Source: a virus
Length of the DNA stretch: 30,839 nt
Direction: 5' to 3' (one strand)
Virus record (IMG/VR): IMGVR_UViG_3300010157_000178
Span: 1-30,839 of that record
The position numbers and the translations under genes are program-made. Below, piece by piece: positions 7,734 through 14,270 of this stretch. Positions within the stretch are counted from its first letter, which is position 1; each line of letters opens with the position of its first letter. The notes below the pieces were generated by a model, which ran no database searches, was not told the DNA's origin, and was given only the letters and a program-made list of their open reading frames with translations.

Positions 7734-9662
7734 ATGGAATACAACGGATTCAATTTACGACCACCCGAAGATACAACTTATGGATTGAGTTTTCTAGAAA
7801 CATCTCCTCAATTTATGAGAGAGCTGATTGCATACAGATTGACCCGTGGTGAGTTTGGAAGGAGAGAGAGAATCAAAATGGGAATCAAATTAGAGAATAC
7901 AACTCTAAAAAATCCTGCACAACACATGATCAACTGTTTTCAATTAATTTTTGAAGATGATGTTTTGCTCCATTCTCAAGGAATAGTAAATAATTATGCC
8001 GTAGACATCGTTGACTTGTTTTGTAACGAGAACGATTGGGGAATTGCAGGGTGCGCCAGTAGTGGAAAAACTTTTTCTGTAGCTGCTTGTATTGTGATTG
8101 ATTGGCTTTGCGCCCCGAATTGTACCTCAACCTATGTTGCATCTACTTCTTTAGATGCTTCAGAAGATCGTTTATGGGGTAAAGTCTGTACGCTCTATCG
8201 AGTTGCAATGCGTAATTTGCAGTCTAAATATGGAAAGGATTCAAGCATTGGAAACCTTGTAGAATACCGAAGGATGATTGTTTTTGAATCAATTGATACC
8301 AAGGATTCTGAGCGTGACTATACAAATGCCATAAAAGCCCTAGCTTTTCCTCGTGGGGGCGAGGGCAAACGATCTGTTGAAAACACAAGGGGTCGTAAGA
8401 ACGCAAGAATGCGCTTATTTCTCGACGAATTGGCTGAAATGGATCTTTATGCGCTTGATACTCGCGTGAACCTTGGAGCCAATCCTGACTTTATATTTGG
8501 GGGTATGGCAAATCCTTCAAATACGGCAAATAATCCTCACACTGAACTATGCCAGCCAGATGATCCGATGGAGTGGGATGCTGTAACAAGATATACCCAC
8601 AAATGGACTACTAGAACAGGTGTTGCGTTACATCTTTCTGGAGAAGATAGCCCAAATTTCAAAGTTCCTGATGCAATAATACCTCCATTTGATCGCTTCC
8701 TGACTATTGAAGGAGAAGCTGCAACATTAAAACGATGCTACGGAAACAAAAATGCCCTAGAATATTGGAGAAATGTCTATGGTTGGTGGCCCGATAGTTC
8801 AGTAGAACTCACAATTTTTTCAAAGCAATTTATCCAAGCGTGTGATATTGCTTGGGAACCCACTTGGAGTGATCGAACAAGAGTGGTGTGCGGCTTTGAC
8901 CCTGCATTTACTGCTGGAGGAGATAGATGTGCAGCTACTTTCTGTAGATATGGCCCAAATGATACTGGAAGAAGGGTAGGTTTTTATCTTGGAACTAAAG
9001 AATACTCTTCATCTGTTGGTGATGTTTTCGAGGAATCTATTGCAATGCAATTGGTAAAAGATTGTTTAGAGTATGGAGTCCATCCAAGAGACTTTGGATT
9101 GGATATTTCGGGCGATGGAGGCAAGATGCTGCGAGCAATCATCATTGAATGGGGAAAATTCCATCCAGAGGCCATGTTCATCCATCCTATTTCTTCTATG
9201 GGAATGCCTACGGATCGAAAGATTAGCAGTCTTGATAAGCGCACTGCTAAAGAAGCCTATGATCGCAGGGTAACGGAGTCTTGGTTCCAAGTTCATACTG
9301 CCATGTCAACTAAAAGTTTAGTTGGCATAGATGTGGAAAAACATAGTTCAATAGTAAACGAGCTTTGCAGTAGGCTTTATTTTCACAAAGGAAGAAAGGT
9401 AGCTGTTGAGAAAAAGCTAGACATGAAAAAGCGCATCAAGAAGTCGCCAGATTTGGCTGACTCTTTGACCTACGCAGTGGAGATGCTTAGTAAGGCAGGA
9501 CTTGAATTTACTTTTGAAGATGATGCAAAGGAATCCTTAGACATCTTGGAAATCAGGGATTGGGAGGATCGGCTAATTCACAGCAAAAATAATTCTCAGG
9601 AAGAAGTTGACAACGACGATTGGGGATATGGCAGTAGCTCGGTTGATCCAGATGGTTTTTAG
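7734..9662 (+). CDS. terL: Terminase large subunit (642 aa)
   Basis: The DNA-packaging motor: an N-terminal ATPase and a C-terminal RNase H-like nuclease that cuts concatemers. A Walker A-type loop GCASSGKT is at residues 106-113, followed by a hydrophobic strand. Walker B plus catalytic Glu are in MRLFLDELAEM (D231, E232). The nuclease Asp cluster is in CGFDPAF (D389), GLDISGDGG (D457/D461) and DLADSLTYA (D576), in the order expected for TerL. The length is normal for large podovirus-type terminases. It is transcribed divergently from the portal operon, and its small subunit is about 6 kb away. It has no visible Shine-Dalgarno. Confidence 0.95.
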   Translation: MEYNGFNLRPPEDTTYGLSFLETSPQFMRELIAYRLTRGEFGRRERIKMGIKLENTTLKNPAQHMINCFQLIFEDDVLLHSQGIVNNYAVDIVDLFCNENDWGIAGCASSGKTFSVAACIVIDWLCAPNCTSTYVASTSLDASEDRLWGKVCTLYRVAMRNLQSKYGKDSSIGNLVEYRRMIVFESIDTKDSERDYTNAIKALAFPRGGEGKRSVENTRGRKNARMRLFLDELAEMDLYALDTRVNLGANPDFIFGGMANPSNTANNPHTELCQPDDPMEWDAVTRYTHKWTTRTGVALHLSGEDSPNFKVPDAIIPPFDRFLTIEGEAATLKRCYGNKNALEYWRNVYGWWPDSSVELTIFSKQFIQACDIAWEPTWSDRTRVVCGFDPAFTAGGDRCAATFCRYGPNDTGRRVGFYLGTKEYSSSVGDVFEESIAMQLVKDCLEYGVHPRDFGLDISGDGGKMLRAIIIEWGKFHPEAMFIHPISSMGMPTDRKISSLDKRTAKEAYDRRVTESWFQVHTAMSTKSLVGIDVEKHSSIVNELCSRLYFHKGRKVAVEKKLDMKKRIKKSPDLADSLTYAVEMLSKAGLEFTFEDDAKESLDILEIRDWEDRLIHSKNNSQEEVDNDDWGYGSSSVDPDGF

Positions 9663-9690
9663 CATTGATGGTCATGGTAATATATTTCTG

Positions 9691-9720
9691 TTGACACATG
9701 GATAGATTGCGTGGCATATT
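9691..9720 (+). promoter_or_regulatory. Promoter upstream of the accessory block
   Basis: A perfect TTGACA (9691-9696) is followed after 18 nt by CATATT (9715-9720). It lies 28 nt after the terL stop in a 421-nt gene-free stretch. A transcript from here would run through a foldable region into the DDAH-like gene at 10084. Confidence 0.45.
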
Positions 9721-9737
9721 CACCGCATCTGAATGAT

Positions 9738-9811
9738 TGCGCCGTTCTGATCCTATAATTTTCCTCAAAGAAACAAAGGGCCGTTGAGTGGCGCATCACT
9801 TGGCGGCCCTT
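9738..9811 (+). other. Foldable, pseudoknot-capable leader segment
   Basis: Two pairs of complementary arms interleave: TGCGCC (9738-9743) with GGCGCA (9790-9795), and AAGGGCCG (9776-9783) with CGGCCCTT (9804-9811). The A-B-A'-B' order would make a pseudoknot; alternatively the second pair makes a simple hairpin. The rest of the 9663-10083 gap holds GGCGATTTTGCC (9939-9950), an ACCCGAT copy (9893-9899), two G6 runs (10010-10025) and weak open frames on both strands that I do not accept as genes. A regulatory RNA or leader is inferred. Confidence 0.35.
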
Positions 9812-10083
9812 GCCCGTTATAGCAAGTGAGGATGGGCATGAATGCGTACCATGTGATCCAACAACAGCGGCTCTGGAGAACCAAAACTCCTTACCCGATG
9901 AGAGAGAAGAGAAACACCCTGCTTTCATTTCTAATTGCGGCGATTTTGCCATAATTAAATATGAGATCAGTAGTTTCTTTTCTTTTCTGACAGGCTTTCT
10001 CACATGAGTGGGGGGATCAGGGGGGTATTTCCTTTAATGTTTTGCTTTTCTTTAGCCGTGTAATCTGTATGCTGTTTTGACTT

Positions 10084-11040
10084 ATGGCTAGATTCTCCCC
10101 TCAAGAGTTCAGAAATGGTTCAATGATTCCTTCAGTCCTAGAAGGTAAGATTGATTCTTCTGTTTCTTCCTTGATGAAAACCGATACTCCTAAATTTGGT
10201 GGCGGTCAGTACAAGCGCAAGCCTAGTTTCCTCATGTGTCCTCCCAAATACTTGTCCACGGCTATTGCCAACAACAAGTTTATGAAGGGTCAGAAGGTAG
10301 ATACGGAAAGGGCAATGCGTCAGTACACCCGAATCAAGCGTCTCATTACTGCTCTCGGTGTAAAAGTACTTGAGTTGCCACCTACCAAGGGAGCGCAAGA
10401 TCAACACTTTGTTGCCAACCTTGGTCTATCCGTTGATCCTTTTATCTTCATCGCAAAAATGAGTGCAGATGGTAGGCAGATTGAAGAGGAACCTGGTCGT
10501 AGGTTCTTTGAAAAAATGGGTTATACCGTTCTCCAACCTCCTCACTCTTGGGAGGGAGAAGCTGAAACAAAGTACTGGAAAGACAATATTTATTTTGGAG
10601 GTCATGGAAAGTTTTCCGATTGGAAAGCACAAGAATGGATTTCCAAAAAAGCTGGGGTTGAAATTATCCCCATGAAGATGGTGAGTGATAATCTTTACCA
10701 TTTGGATTGCTGTATCCATGTCATCGACAAAGATAATTTCATGGTTTGCCGTTCTGGTATTGATTCCGAATCATTTAAGCGTCTTGAGAAGCTGGCAAAC
10801 ATCATTGTGGTTCCCAAGGAAATTGAAGCTACTGGAGCTACCAATTTGATCCGTATTCCAGACAAGAACATTGTCATCAGTGGTATGTTCCAGCCAGAGT
10901 ATGACAACTATCGCAAGAGCATGGAATGGATGTTGACTACAATGGACAAGTTTAACAACTCGGTTATCTTTGCAGACATAGATGAGGCAGATAAAAATGG
11001 AGCAGATTGCTCATGCCAAGTCATGCACATTACTTTTTAG
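10084..11040 (+). CDS. Guanidino-modifying enzyme, DDAH/amidinotransferase-like (318 aa)
   Basis: Member of the pentein superfamily that hydrolyses or transfers the guanidino carbon of arginine-type substrates through a Cys covalent intermediate (dimethylarginine dimethylaminohydrolase, arginine deiminase, amidinotransferase). Visible family landmarks in order: FLMCPPKY (49-56, the family's strand-1 motif), DQHFVANLGL (106-115, Asp before the F-x-A-N turn), WEGEAE (156-161, acidic substrate-binding site), FGGHGKFSD (171-179), YHLDCC (205-210, catalytic His206 and Asp208) and a C-terminal Cys (C309 or C311, followed by a strand). All active-site positions seem kept. About 40 extra N-terminal residues precede the fold. 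Substrate unknown: arginine, methylarginine or a related guanidine. The gene is not a standard phage function; it lies between terL and small phage genes, so it is part of the phage. Confidence 0.82.
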   Translation: MARFSPQEFRNGSMIPSVLEGKIDSSVSSLMKTDTPKFGGGQYKRKPSFLMCPPKYLSTAIANNKFMKGQKVDTERAMRQYTRIKRLITALGVKVLELPPTKGAQDQHFVANLGLSVDPFIFIAKMSADGRQIEEEPGRRFFEKMGYTVLQPPHSWEGEAETKYWKDNIYFGGHGKFSDWKAQEWISKKAGVEIIPMKMVSDNLYHLDCCIHVIDKDNFMVCRSGIDSESFKRLEKLANIIVVPKEIEATGATNLIRIPDKNIVISGMFQPEYDNYRKSMEWMLTTMDKFNNSVIFADIDEADKNGADCSCQVMHITF

Positions 11041-11041
11041 G

Positions 11042-11212
11042 ATGAAATCCCTCTTTGATAAATTCATAGGAGGGATAGCTTATCTGAACGGTCTTTGCCC
11101 AAAATGCTGGCAAGAAATTTATGGTGGACAAGAAAGATCCTGCCATGTATGCCGTGTCGCAGGAATGATTACTCCTAATCATATCTGGCATAGATTCATA
11201 ACCAAAAAATAA
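11042..11212 (+). CDS. Zinc-ribbon mini protein (56 aa)
   Basis: Unrecognised. Two Cys pairs, CPKC and CHVC, separated by about 14 residues can form one zinc ribbon; the rest is basic and aromatic. I chose the ATG at 11042, one base after the stop of the DDAH-like gene, rather than an upstream in-frame start inside that gene. Tight spacing means co-transcription. Nucleic-acid or protein binding is possible. Confidence 0.7.
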   Translation: MKSLFDKFIGGIAYLNGLCPKCWQEIYGGQERSCHVCRVAGMITPNHIWHRFITKK

Positions 11213-11213
11213 T

Positions 11214-11396
11214 ATGGCTACAAAGAAATCTGGTATCCACATCAAGGAATCCCACAAAGGTCGCTTCACGGCGATTAAAAAGAAAACTGGCAAGACTACT
11301 GCTGAACTCAAGCACAGCAAAAGTCCTGCTGGTCGCAAGATGGCAACCTTTGCACAGAATGCCGCAAAGTGGCATCACGGAAAGAAATCCAAATGA
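11214..11396 (+). CDS. Small basic phage protein (60 aa)
   Basis: Lys-, His- and Thr-rich with no acidic patch. It contains KESHKGRFTAIKKKTGKT and a C-terminal FAQNAAKWHHGKK. I recall this arrangement (a short Gly-Ile-lysine start and an ARNAKKWHHG-like end) from small conserved proteins near phage packaging or head genes, whose function is unknown. Net charge suggests DNA or RNA contact, for example inside the head. It starts one base after the previous stop. Confidence 0.75.
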   Translation: MATKKSGIHIKESHKGRFTAIKKKTGKTTAELKHSKSPAGRKMATFAQNAAKWHHGKKSK

Positions 11397-11515
11397 ACAA
11401 ACAAGCAACCAACATATCTGCCAAACCTTATGCCGCTCTTCGTCCTGCTAGAGTTTCTTACGGCTCCATTCAAAAGCCAAAAACCAAAACAAAGCGTAAA
11501 CTTAGAAAAGTTTAA
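11393..11515 (+). CDS. Tiny basic protein (40 aa)
   Basis: Short open frame in the ATGA overlap with the 60-aa gene (stop at 11394-11396) and one base before the next start. It is very basic at the C-terminus (KPKTKTKRKLRKV). The perfect packing between two accepted genes and the absence of another frame here support it as real. Function unknown; it may bind nucleic acid. Confidence 0.55.
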   Translation: MNKQATNISAKPYAALRPARVSYGSIQKPKTKTKRKLRKV

Positions 11516-11516
11516 T

Positions 11517-11834
11517 ATGAATGCCGAACAAGATGCTTTTGATATTTGGTCTAAAGCTGGAACGGCTGGAATGGAAAAATACAAAAAGGGCCAGAAAGAA
11601 CACAAGAGTGATTTTTGGACTGCTGGAGCAGGATGGTATGCAGAAAACCTAAAAGACGAACAGCTTGATTTGATCAGCTATCTTCACCACTTAACGGAAC
11701 GGATCAAAACCTGTCAGATGCTTGCAAAGATGATGGAAGCAAATGAAATCTCATTAACTGATGCAGCGGTTCTTTTAAATAATCTTGTTTCCAATCTTCC
11801 CCCAAGGAAACGCAGCAATAAAATTCATGACTAA
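11517..11834 (+). CDS. Helical protein, possibly MazG-like (105 aa)
   Basis: Not firmly recognised. A predicted all-alpha protein with WYAENLKDEQLDLISYLHHL around residues 40-59. The E-x-x-D-x-x-x-Y spacing resembles the metal-binding helix of all-alpha NTP pyrophosphohydrolases (MazG/dUTPase-like), which are common in phages. The second acidic pair of that family is not obvious, so this is only a suggestion. I place the start at 11517; a frame start at 11430 would cover the whole 40-aa gene. Overlaps the metallophosphoesterase start by 8 nt. Confidence 0.65.
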   Translation: MNAEQDAFDIWSKAGTAGMEKYKKGQKEHKSDFWTAGAGWYAENLKDEQLDLISYLHHLTERIKTCQMLAKMMEANEISLTDAAVLLNNLVSNLPPRKRSNKIHD

Positions 11835-12630
11835 GAAAACACCCTTGGGAGCAGTAATCATAAGCGATCTCCACTGTGGTTCTGTTGTAGGGCTTTGGCC
11901 TGACAATCACATCACATCAACAGGAAATAAAATCGGTCTTGGTAATAACATTCACCAAAAATGGTTGTGGCAATGCTGGAATGACATCGAGGTTAAAATT
12001 AAAGATCACTTCAAGGGAGAACCATTTGCCTTGATTATAAATGGAGATTGTATTGAAGGGCGACATCATGGCACTACAGAAATTGTAGTTGCCTTAAATT
12101 TAGATCATGCGCTCGCTGCTATCGAATGCCTAAAGCCATTATCTAAACTTGCTTCCGTAACCTACATGACTGCTGGAACAGAATGCCATGTTGGAGATTG
12201 GGAAAAAATGATATGCCAAGAAATTGGAGGAAAATGGCTAGGAGACAAAGGACTCATCGAAATCAATGGAACGCTGATTGATATTGCTCACCATATGCCG
12301 ACGAGTTCTAGGGCATACCTTGAGGCAGGAGCGATGTCTATAACAATGGGTAATGCTCGCCAAAACTACTCTCGTGTTGGGCATAGAGTTCCCAAAGTAT
12401 ATTTACGGGGACATCGACATACGGGGGGAATATTCAATGATGGATCAGGAGTATTAATGGTAACGCCAGCTTGGCGGCTATTGACCAGATATGCTTACAA
12501 GGTAGTTGGTGATTCTATTTGTCGTCCAGGGTTTGGAATACTTGATTGGCGTGGATGTGCCAAAGGAGATTTACCAGCAACCAAACTAACCGTATATGAA
12601 CCAAAAGAAAATAAACCCATCGGAATCTGA
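11827..12630 (+). CDS. Calcineurin-like metallophosphoesterase (267 aa)
   Basis: A two-metal phosphoesterase of the Mre11/SbcD/calcineurin superfamily. Signature motifs appear in order: SDLHCG (D14, H16), INGDCIEG (N72-G73-D74), GTECHVG (H121, in the place of GNHE), IAHHM (H155/H156) and RGHRHTGG (H196, H198). This is a complete set of metal ligands. No nuclease accessory or capping domain is present, so substrate could be a nucleic-acid end or a small phosphoester. It overlaps both its neighbours, so it belongs to the accessory operon. Confidence 0.88.
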   Translation: MTKKTPLGAVIISDLHCGSVVGLWPDNHITSTGNKIGLGNNIHQKWLWQCWNDIEVKIKDHFKGEPFALIINGDCIEGRHHGTTEIVVALNLDHALAAIECLKPLSKLASVTYMTAGTECHVGDWEKMICQEIGGKWLGDKGLIEINGTLIDIAHHMPTSSRAYLEAGAMSITMGNARQNYSRVGHRVPKVYLRGHRHTGGIFNDGSGVLMVTPAWRLLTRYAYKVVGDSICRPGFGILDWRGCAKGDLPATKLTVYEPKENKPIGI

Positions 12631-12895
12631 TTTAAGAAAAAGCATTCTTGATTCTATTAGTGAAAAATTAAACCTTGAAATACCGAGAGAAGAAGATTTT
12701 GAAAATACGGAATGGGTAAATGCCAAACAAATGGCAAAATACCAAAACATTTCTATAGATGCATCCACAAAGCGTTTGAGGAGATCACATCAAAGGGGGG
12801 AGTTGGAAATGAAAACCATCATGTGTCGGTGTGGAAATGCTACAGCAAAAGTAAACTTCTATAAAATAGCCGATGAAATTACCAGGGCGTATTAA
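12596..12895 (+). CDS. Possible helix-turn-helix-type protein (99 aa)
   Basis: Unrecognised small protein. The middle part (WVNAKQMAKYQNISIDASTKRL) looks like a helix-turn-helix (MerR/excisionase-like: position-specific NAKQMAKY, then a recognition helix), followed by a basic stretch and CRCGN. The start overlaps the phosphoesterase by 35 nt and the end overlaps the HExxH gene by 23 nt, both in different frames. It could be an excisionase-type DNA binder or a transcription factor. The exact start is uncertain. Confidence 0.65.
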   Translation: MNQKKINPSESDLRKSILDSISEKLNLEIPREEDFENTEWVNAKQMAKYQNISIDASTKRLRRSHQRGELEMKTIMCRCGNATAKVNFYKIADEITRAY

Positions 12896-13124
12896 AATAC
12901 AGGATAGGAAACTTGGAAAACAAAAGGCTCACGGACTAGCTTACCAAAGTGAATCAAGAATAGAAATAGATCCTAACCAATCTTCCAAAATGAGACTCGA
13001 TACTGTTCTGCATGAGGGGATACACATCCTAAACCCTGAACTTCCAGAAATGAAAGTGAGAGCTTATGCCAATCGTCTATCTGATCTCCTTTGGCGTGAC
13101 CATTGGAGAAGGATAGAAAAATAA
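12873..13124 (+). CDS. Mini HExxH metalloprotein (83 aa)
   Basis: Contains TVLHEGIHIL (H47, E48, H51), a HExxH zinc-protease signature, followed by ELPEMKVRAY, where an acidic residue (E59) could be the third ligand, and by RLSDLLW. The pattern resembles the zincin core of SprT- or ImmA/IrrE-like proteins, but the whole protein is little more than the two core helices plus three N-terminal strands. It could be a minimal peptidase or an inactive zinc protein. It overlaps the preceding gene and ends one base before a convergent gene. Confidence 0.7.
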   Translation: MKLPGRIKIQDRKLGKQKAHGLAYQSESRIEIDPNQSSKMRLDTVLHEGIHILNPELPEMKVRAYANRLSDLLWRDHWRRIEK

Positions 13125-13322
13125 TTATGTGTACTGCAAGATGCTACCCTGATTGTGCGCAATGAGCTGAAGGATAGATTTACCTTCATCAGTAGCTACA
13201 TGACCTGTACCTTGGCATTTCCAGCATGGGTTACCCAAGCCTTCATCATACCAATCACTGCCAGTTCCACCGCACTCATCACATGACTTCTCAAGCTGCA
13301 TCATGCTGAATATGTTTTTCAT
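13125..13322 (-). CDS. DnaJ-like zinc-finger mini protein (65 aa)
   Basis: Two CxxCxGxG repeats, CDECGGTG (C14, C17) and CWKCQGTG (C33, C36), form one zinc site like half of the DnaJ Cys-rich domain. The J-domain is absent. It is transcribed against its neighbours from its own promoter and has one of the few good Shine-Dalgarno sequences here (GGTGAGG, about 4 nt before ATG). Proteins of this kind occur in phages; role unknown, perhaps protein-protein or RNA contact. Confidence 0.72.
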   Translation of the reverse strand: MKNIFSMMQLEKSCDECGGTGSDWYDEGLGNPCWKCQGTGHVATDEGKSILQLIAHNQGSILQYT

Positions 13323-13331
13323 ACAACCTCA

Positions 13332-13359
13332 CCTATAACAATTTTTTTTCCAATAGCAA
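13332..13359 (-). promoter_or_regulatory. Promoter of the DnaJ-like zinc protein
   Basis: On the minus strand TTGCTA (13359-13354) and TATAGG (13337-13332) are spaced by 16 nt, with an A-tract between. A Shine-Dalgarno and the ATG at 13322 follow directly, giving a very short leader. Confidence 0.45.
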
Positions 13360-13377
13360 CACTTTTTTGTAAAATAA

Positions 13378-13602
13378 ATGAATATACAAGAGCATTCATT
13401 TGAGGAAGCTAAACGCTTGGCCCTTCTAGGTGAGGATTTTGGCGAGCTTGTTGGCATAATAGATCCAGAACAAAAAATGTTACTCAGAGTATTTGTTTGT
13501 AACCTACCAGAAGAATTGGCAAAGAAAACAATCTACGGAAAAGTTGCAGTGACTCAACAAAAAACAGTGACAAAGTCTAGGGGAAGGCCAAGAAAGAATT
13601 GA
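13378..13602 (+). CDS. Small protein with C-terminal AT-hook (74 aa)
   Basis: The N-terminal part is a compact mixed helix/strand domain without known signature. The C-terminus KSRGRPRKN contains the GRP core of an AT-hook, which inserts into the minor groove of A/T-rich DNA. It lies just before the non-coding iteron region, so it might act on it. DNA binding is well supported by the motif; the biological role is inference. Confidence 0.7.
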   Translation: MNIQEHSFEEAKRLALLGEDFGELVGIIDPEQKMLLRVFVCNLPEELAKKTIYGKVAVTQQKTVTKSRGRPRKN

Positions 13603-13631
13603 CTCTACCTCCCCCAACTATTTTTAATTTT

Positions 13632-13755
13632 GGCGAATTCGCCATAATTGCCGATCATTTTGCCGATCCTTAACAGCAACCATTGTATCCTTTGCGCGAC
13701 ATATTTGCCGATAATGTAGCTGGAAGTATACATTATCGGGTTGTTGCCGACCATT
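13632..13755 (+). repeat. Palindrome plus TTGCCGA iterons
   Basis: GGCGAATTCGCC (13632-13643) is a perfect palindrome. It is followed by four copies of TTGCCGA at 13648, 13660, 13705 and 13744; three continue with T and two of them read TTGCCGATC. Spacings are 12, 45 and 39 nt. Iterated same-orientation sites of this sort are typical of initiator or repressor binding. Confidence 0.6.
13708..13739 (+). repeat. 11-bp perfect inverted repeat
   Basis: CCGATAATGTA (13708-13718) and TACATTATCGG (13729-13739) are exact reverse complements with a 10-nt loop. The left arm includes an iteron core, so the site is both an iteron and a possible cruciform or dimer operator. No T-run follows. Confidence 0.7.
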
Positions 13756-13788
13756 GACATCTGTTCACGCAATCGTGAACGCTATACT
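13754..13788 (+). promoter_or_regulatory. Promoter-like boxes enclosing a palindrome
   Basis: TTGACA (13754-13759) and TATACT (13783-13788) are good boxes but 23 nt apart. Between them lies the 7-bp inverted repeat GTTCACG/CGTGAAC (13763-13769/13774-13780, 4-nt loop). The spacing is too long for a standard sigma-70 promoter, as in promoters that need a DNA-distorting activator (MerR type has 19-20 nt). Alternatively an operator with fortuitous boxes. Confidence 0.4.
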
Positions 13789-13928
13789 TATCATGAACAA
13801 TACACTGGGCAAGTTTAGCGTTCGCATTAGGTTTACTCTGGAGGCTGGAAATGAAGCGTAGCTTGATTAAAAAATGATGGGATAATCACCCATGAGGGGA
13901 ATTAGTGCATACAAATCTAAACGCTAAC

Positions 13929-13950
13929 GGAAAAAATGGGTACTTTTTCC
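13929..13950 (+). other. A/T-stem hairpin
   Basis: GGAAAAA (13929-13935) pairs with TTTTTCC (13944-13950) across an 8-nt loop. The U-rich right arm makes it terminator-like on the plus strand, but the stem is mainly A-U and weak. Confidence 0.4.
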
Positions 13951-13980
13951 CTCTAGGTTTTGTACCAAGAGTTACTACTC

Positions 13981-14070
13981 ACCCGATTATGCACCGCATT
14001 ACACCCGATCGGGAACAAAAGCCCAGAAAAGTGGTGTTATTCTATAAAATATACCCGATAGGGAATAAAA
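13981..14070 (+). repeat. ACCCGAT repeats
   Basis: Copies at 13981-13987, 14003-14009 and 14053-14059. The last two belong to an 18-nt near-repeat (14003-14020 and 14053-14070, two differences, exactly 50 nt apart), each including an ACCCGAT-N-GGGAA partial palindrome. Further copies occur in other control regions at 9893 and 15224. Probable protein-binding sites. Confidence 0.5.
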
Positions 14071-14160
14071 TCTGAGCTACTCCCTTCCCTCATAGGAAGG
14101 AAGAGAGTTCACTTAGAATAACCCTAACAGCATAGCTTGCGCTACACTTTGCGGTTGGAT

Positions 14161-14189
14161 GCACTCTACACAAGCCGAGTGTAGTGTGC
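14161..14189. other. 11-bp hairpin next to the tRNA-like element
   Basis: Arms 14161-14171 and 14179-14189 pair at 10 of 11 positions with a 7-nt loop; the single mismatch is T-T. It lies about 15 nt beyond the 3' end of the minus-strand tRNA-like element, so it could be the end hairpin of the minus-strand operon. No T-run is present. A smaller 6-bp hairpin is at 14083-14100. Confidence 0.5.
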
Positions 14190-14204
14190 AAAGAAAATTG
14201 TAGC

Positions 14205-14264
14205 TACGGAGCTAGGAATCGAACCTAGAAAATTCTGCTGCTCTACCAATTGAGCTACTCCGTA
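14205..14264 (-). tRNA. tRNA-like element lacking an anticodon arm
   Basis: Read on the minus strand: a 7-bp acceptor stem (TACGGAG with CTCCGTA), TA linker, perfect D-arm (GCTC, loop AATTGGTA, GAGC), A26, and a perfect T-arm (CTAGG, loop TTCGATT, CCTAG). Only 10 nt lie between A26 and the T-stem where about 22 are needed, so the anticodon stem-loop and variable loop cannot both form. Discriminator is G and no CCA is encoded. Either a tRNA with a deletion, or a tRNA-shaped RNA without decoding function. It is the last element of the minus-strand operon, 6 nt after the 70-aa gene stop. Confidence 0.6.
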
Positions 14265-14270
14265 CAGCTT

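Larger units (their letters stand above)
13603..14204. other. 600-nt non-coding, repeat-rich region (origin or control region)
   Basis: No convincing gene. It contains a perfect 12-bp palindrome, four TTGCCGA iterations, an 11-bp inverted repeat, a promoter-like pair around a palindrome, four hairpins and three ACCCGAT copies. The only small frame (13793-13861, 22 codons) begins next to the -10 box and is not accepted. It lies where plus-strand and minus-strand modules meet. An origin of replication or a regulatory switch region is plausible. Confidence 0.5.

Noticed and set aside
9659-10003. 114-codon minus-strand frame over the gap after terL
   Set aside because: It starts at GTG, reads against the surrounding genes, runs into the terL end, and its translation is Ser/His/Cys-rich without family resemblance. 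The region is better explained as a control region.
9810-10007. 65-codon plus-strand frame with TTG start
   Set aside because: No ATG, starts inside the hairpin arm, and has no coupling to a neighbour. Some composition looks coding-like, so it is only weakly rejected.
9721-10083. Known guanidine riboswitch in front of the guanidino-enzyme gene
   Set aside because: I looked for paired ACGR-loop hairpins and ykkC-like conserved blocks and found none, so only a generic structured leader is claimed.
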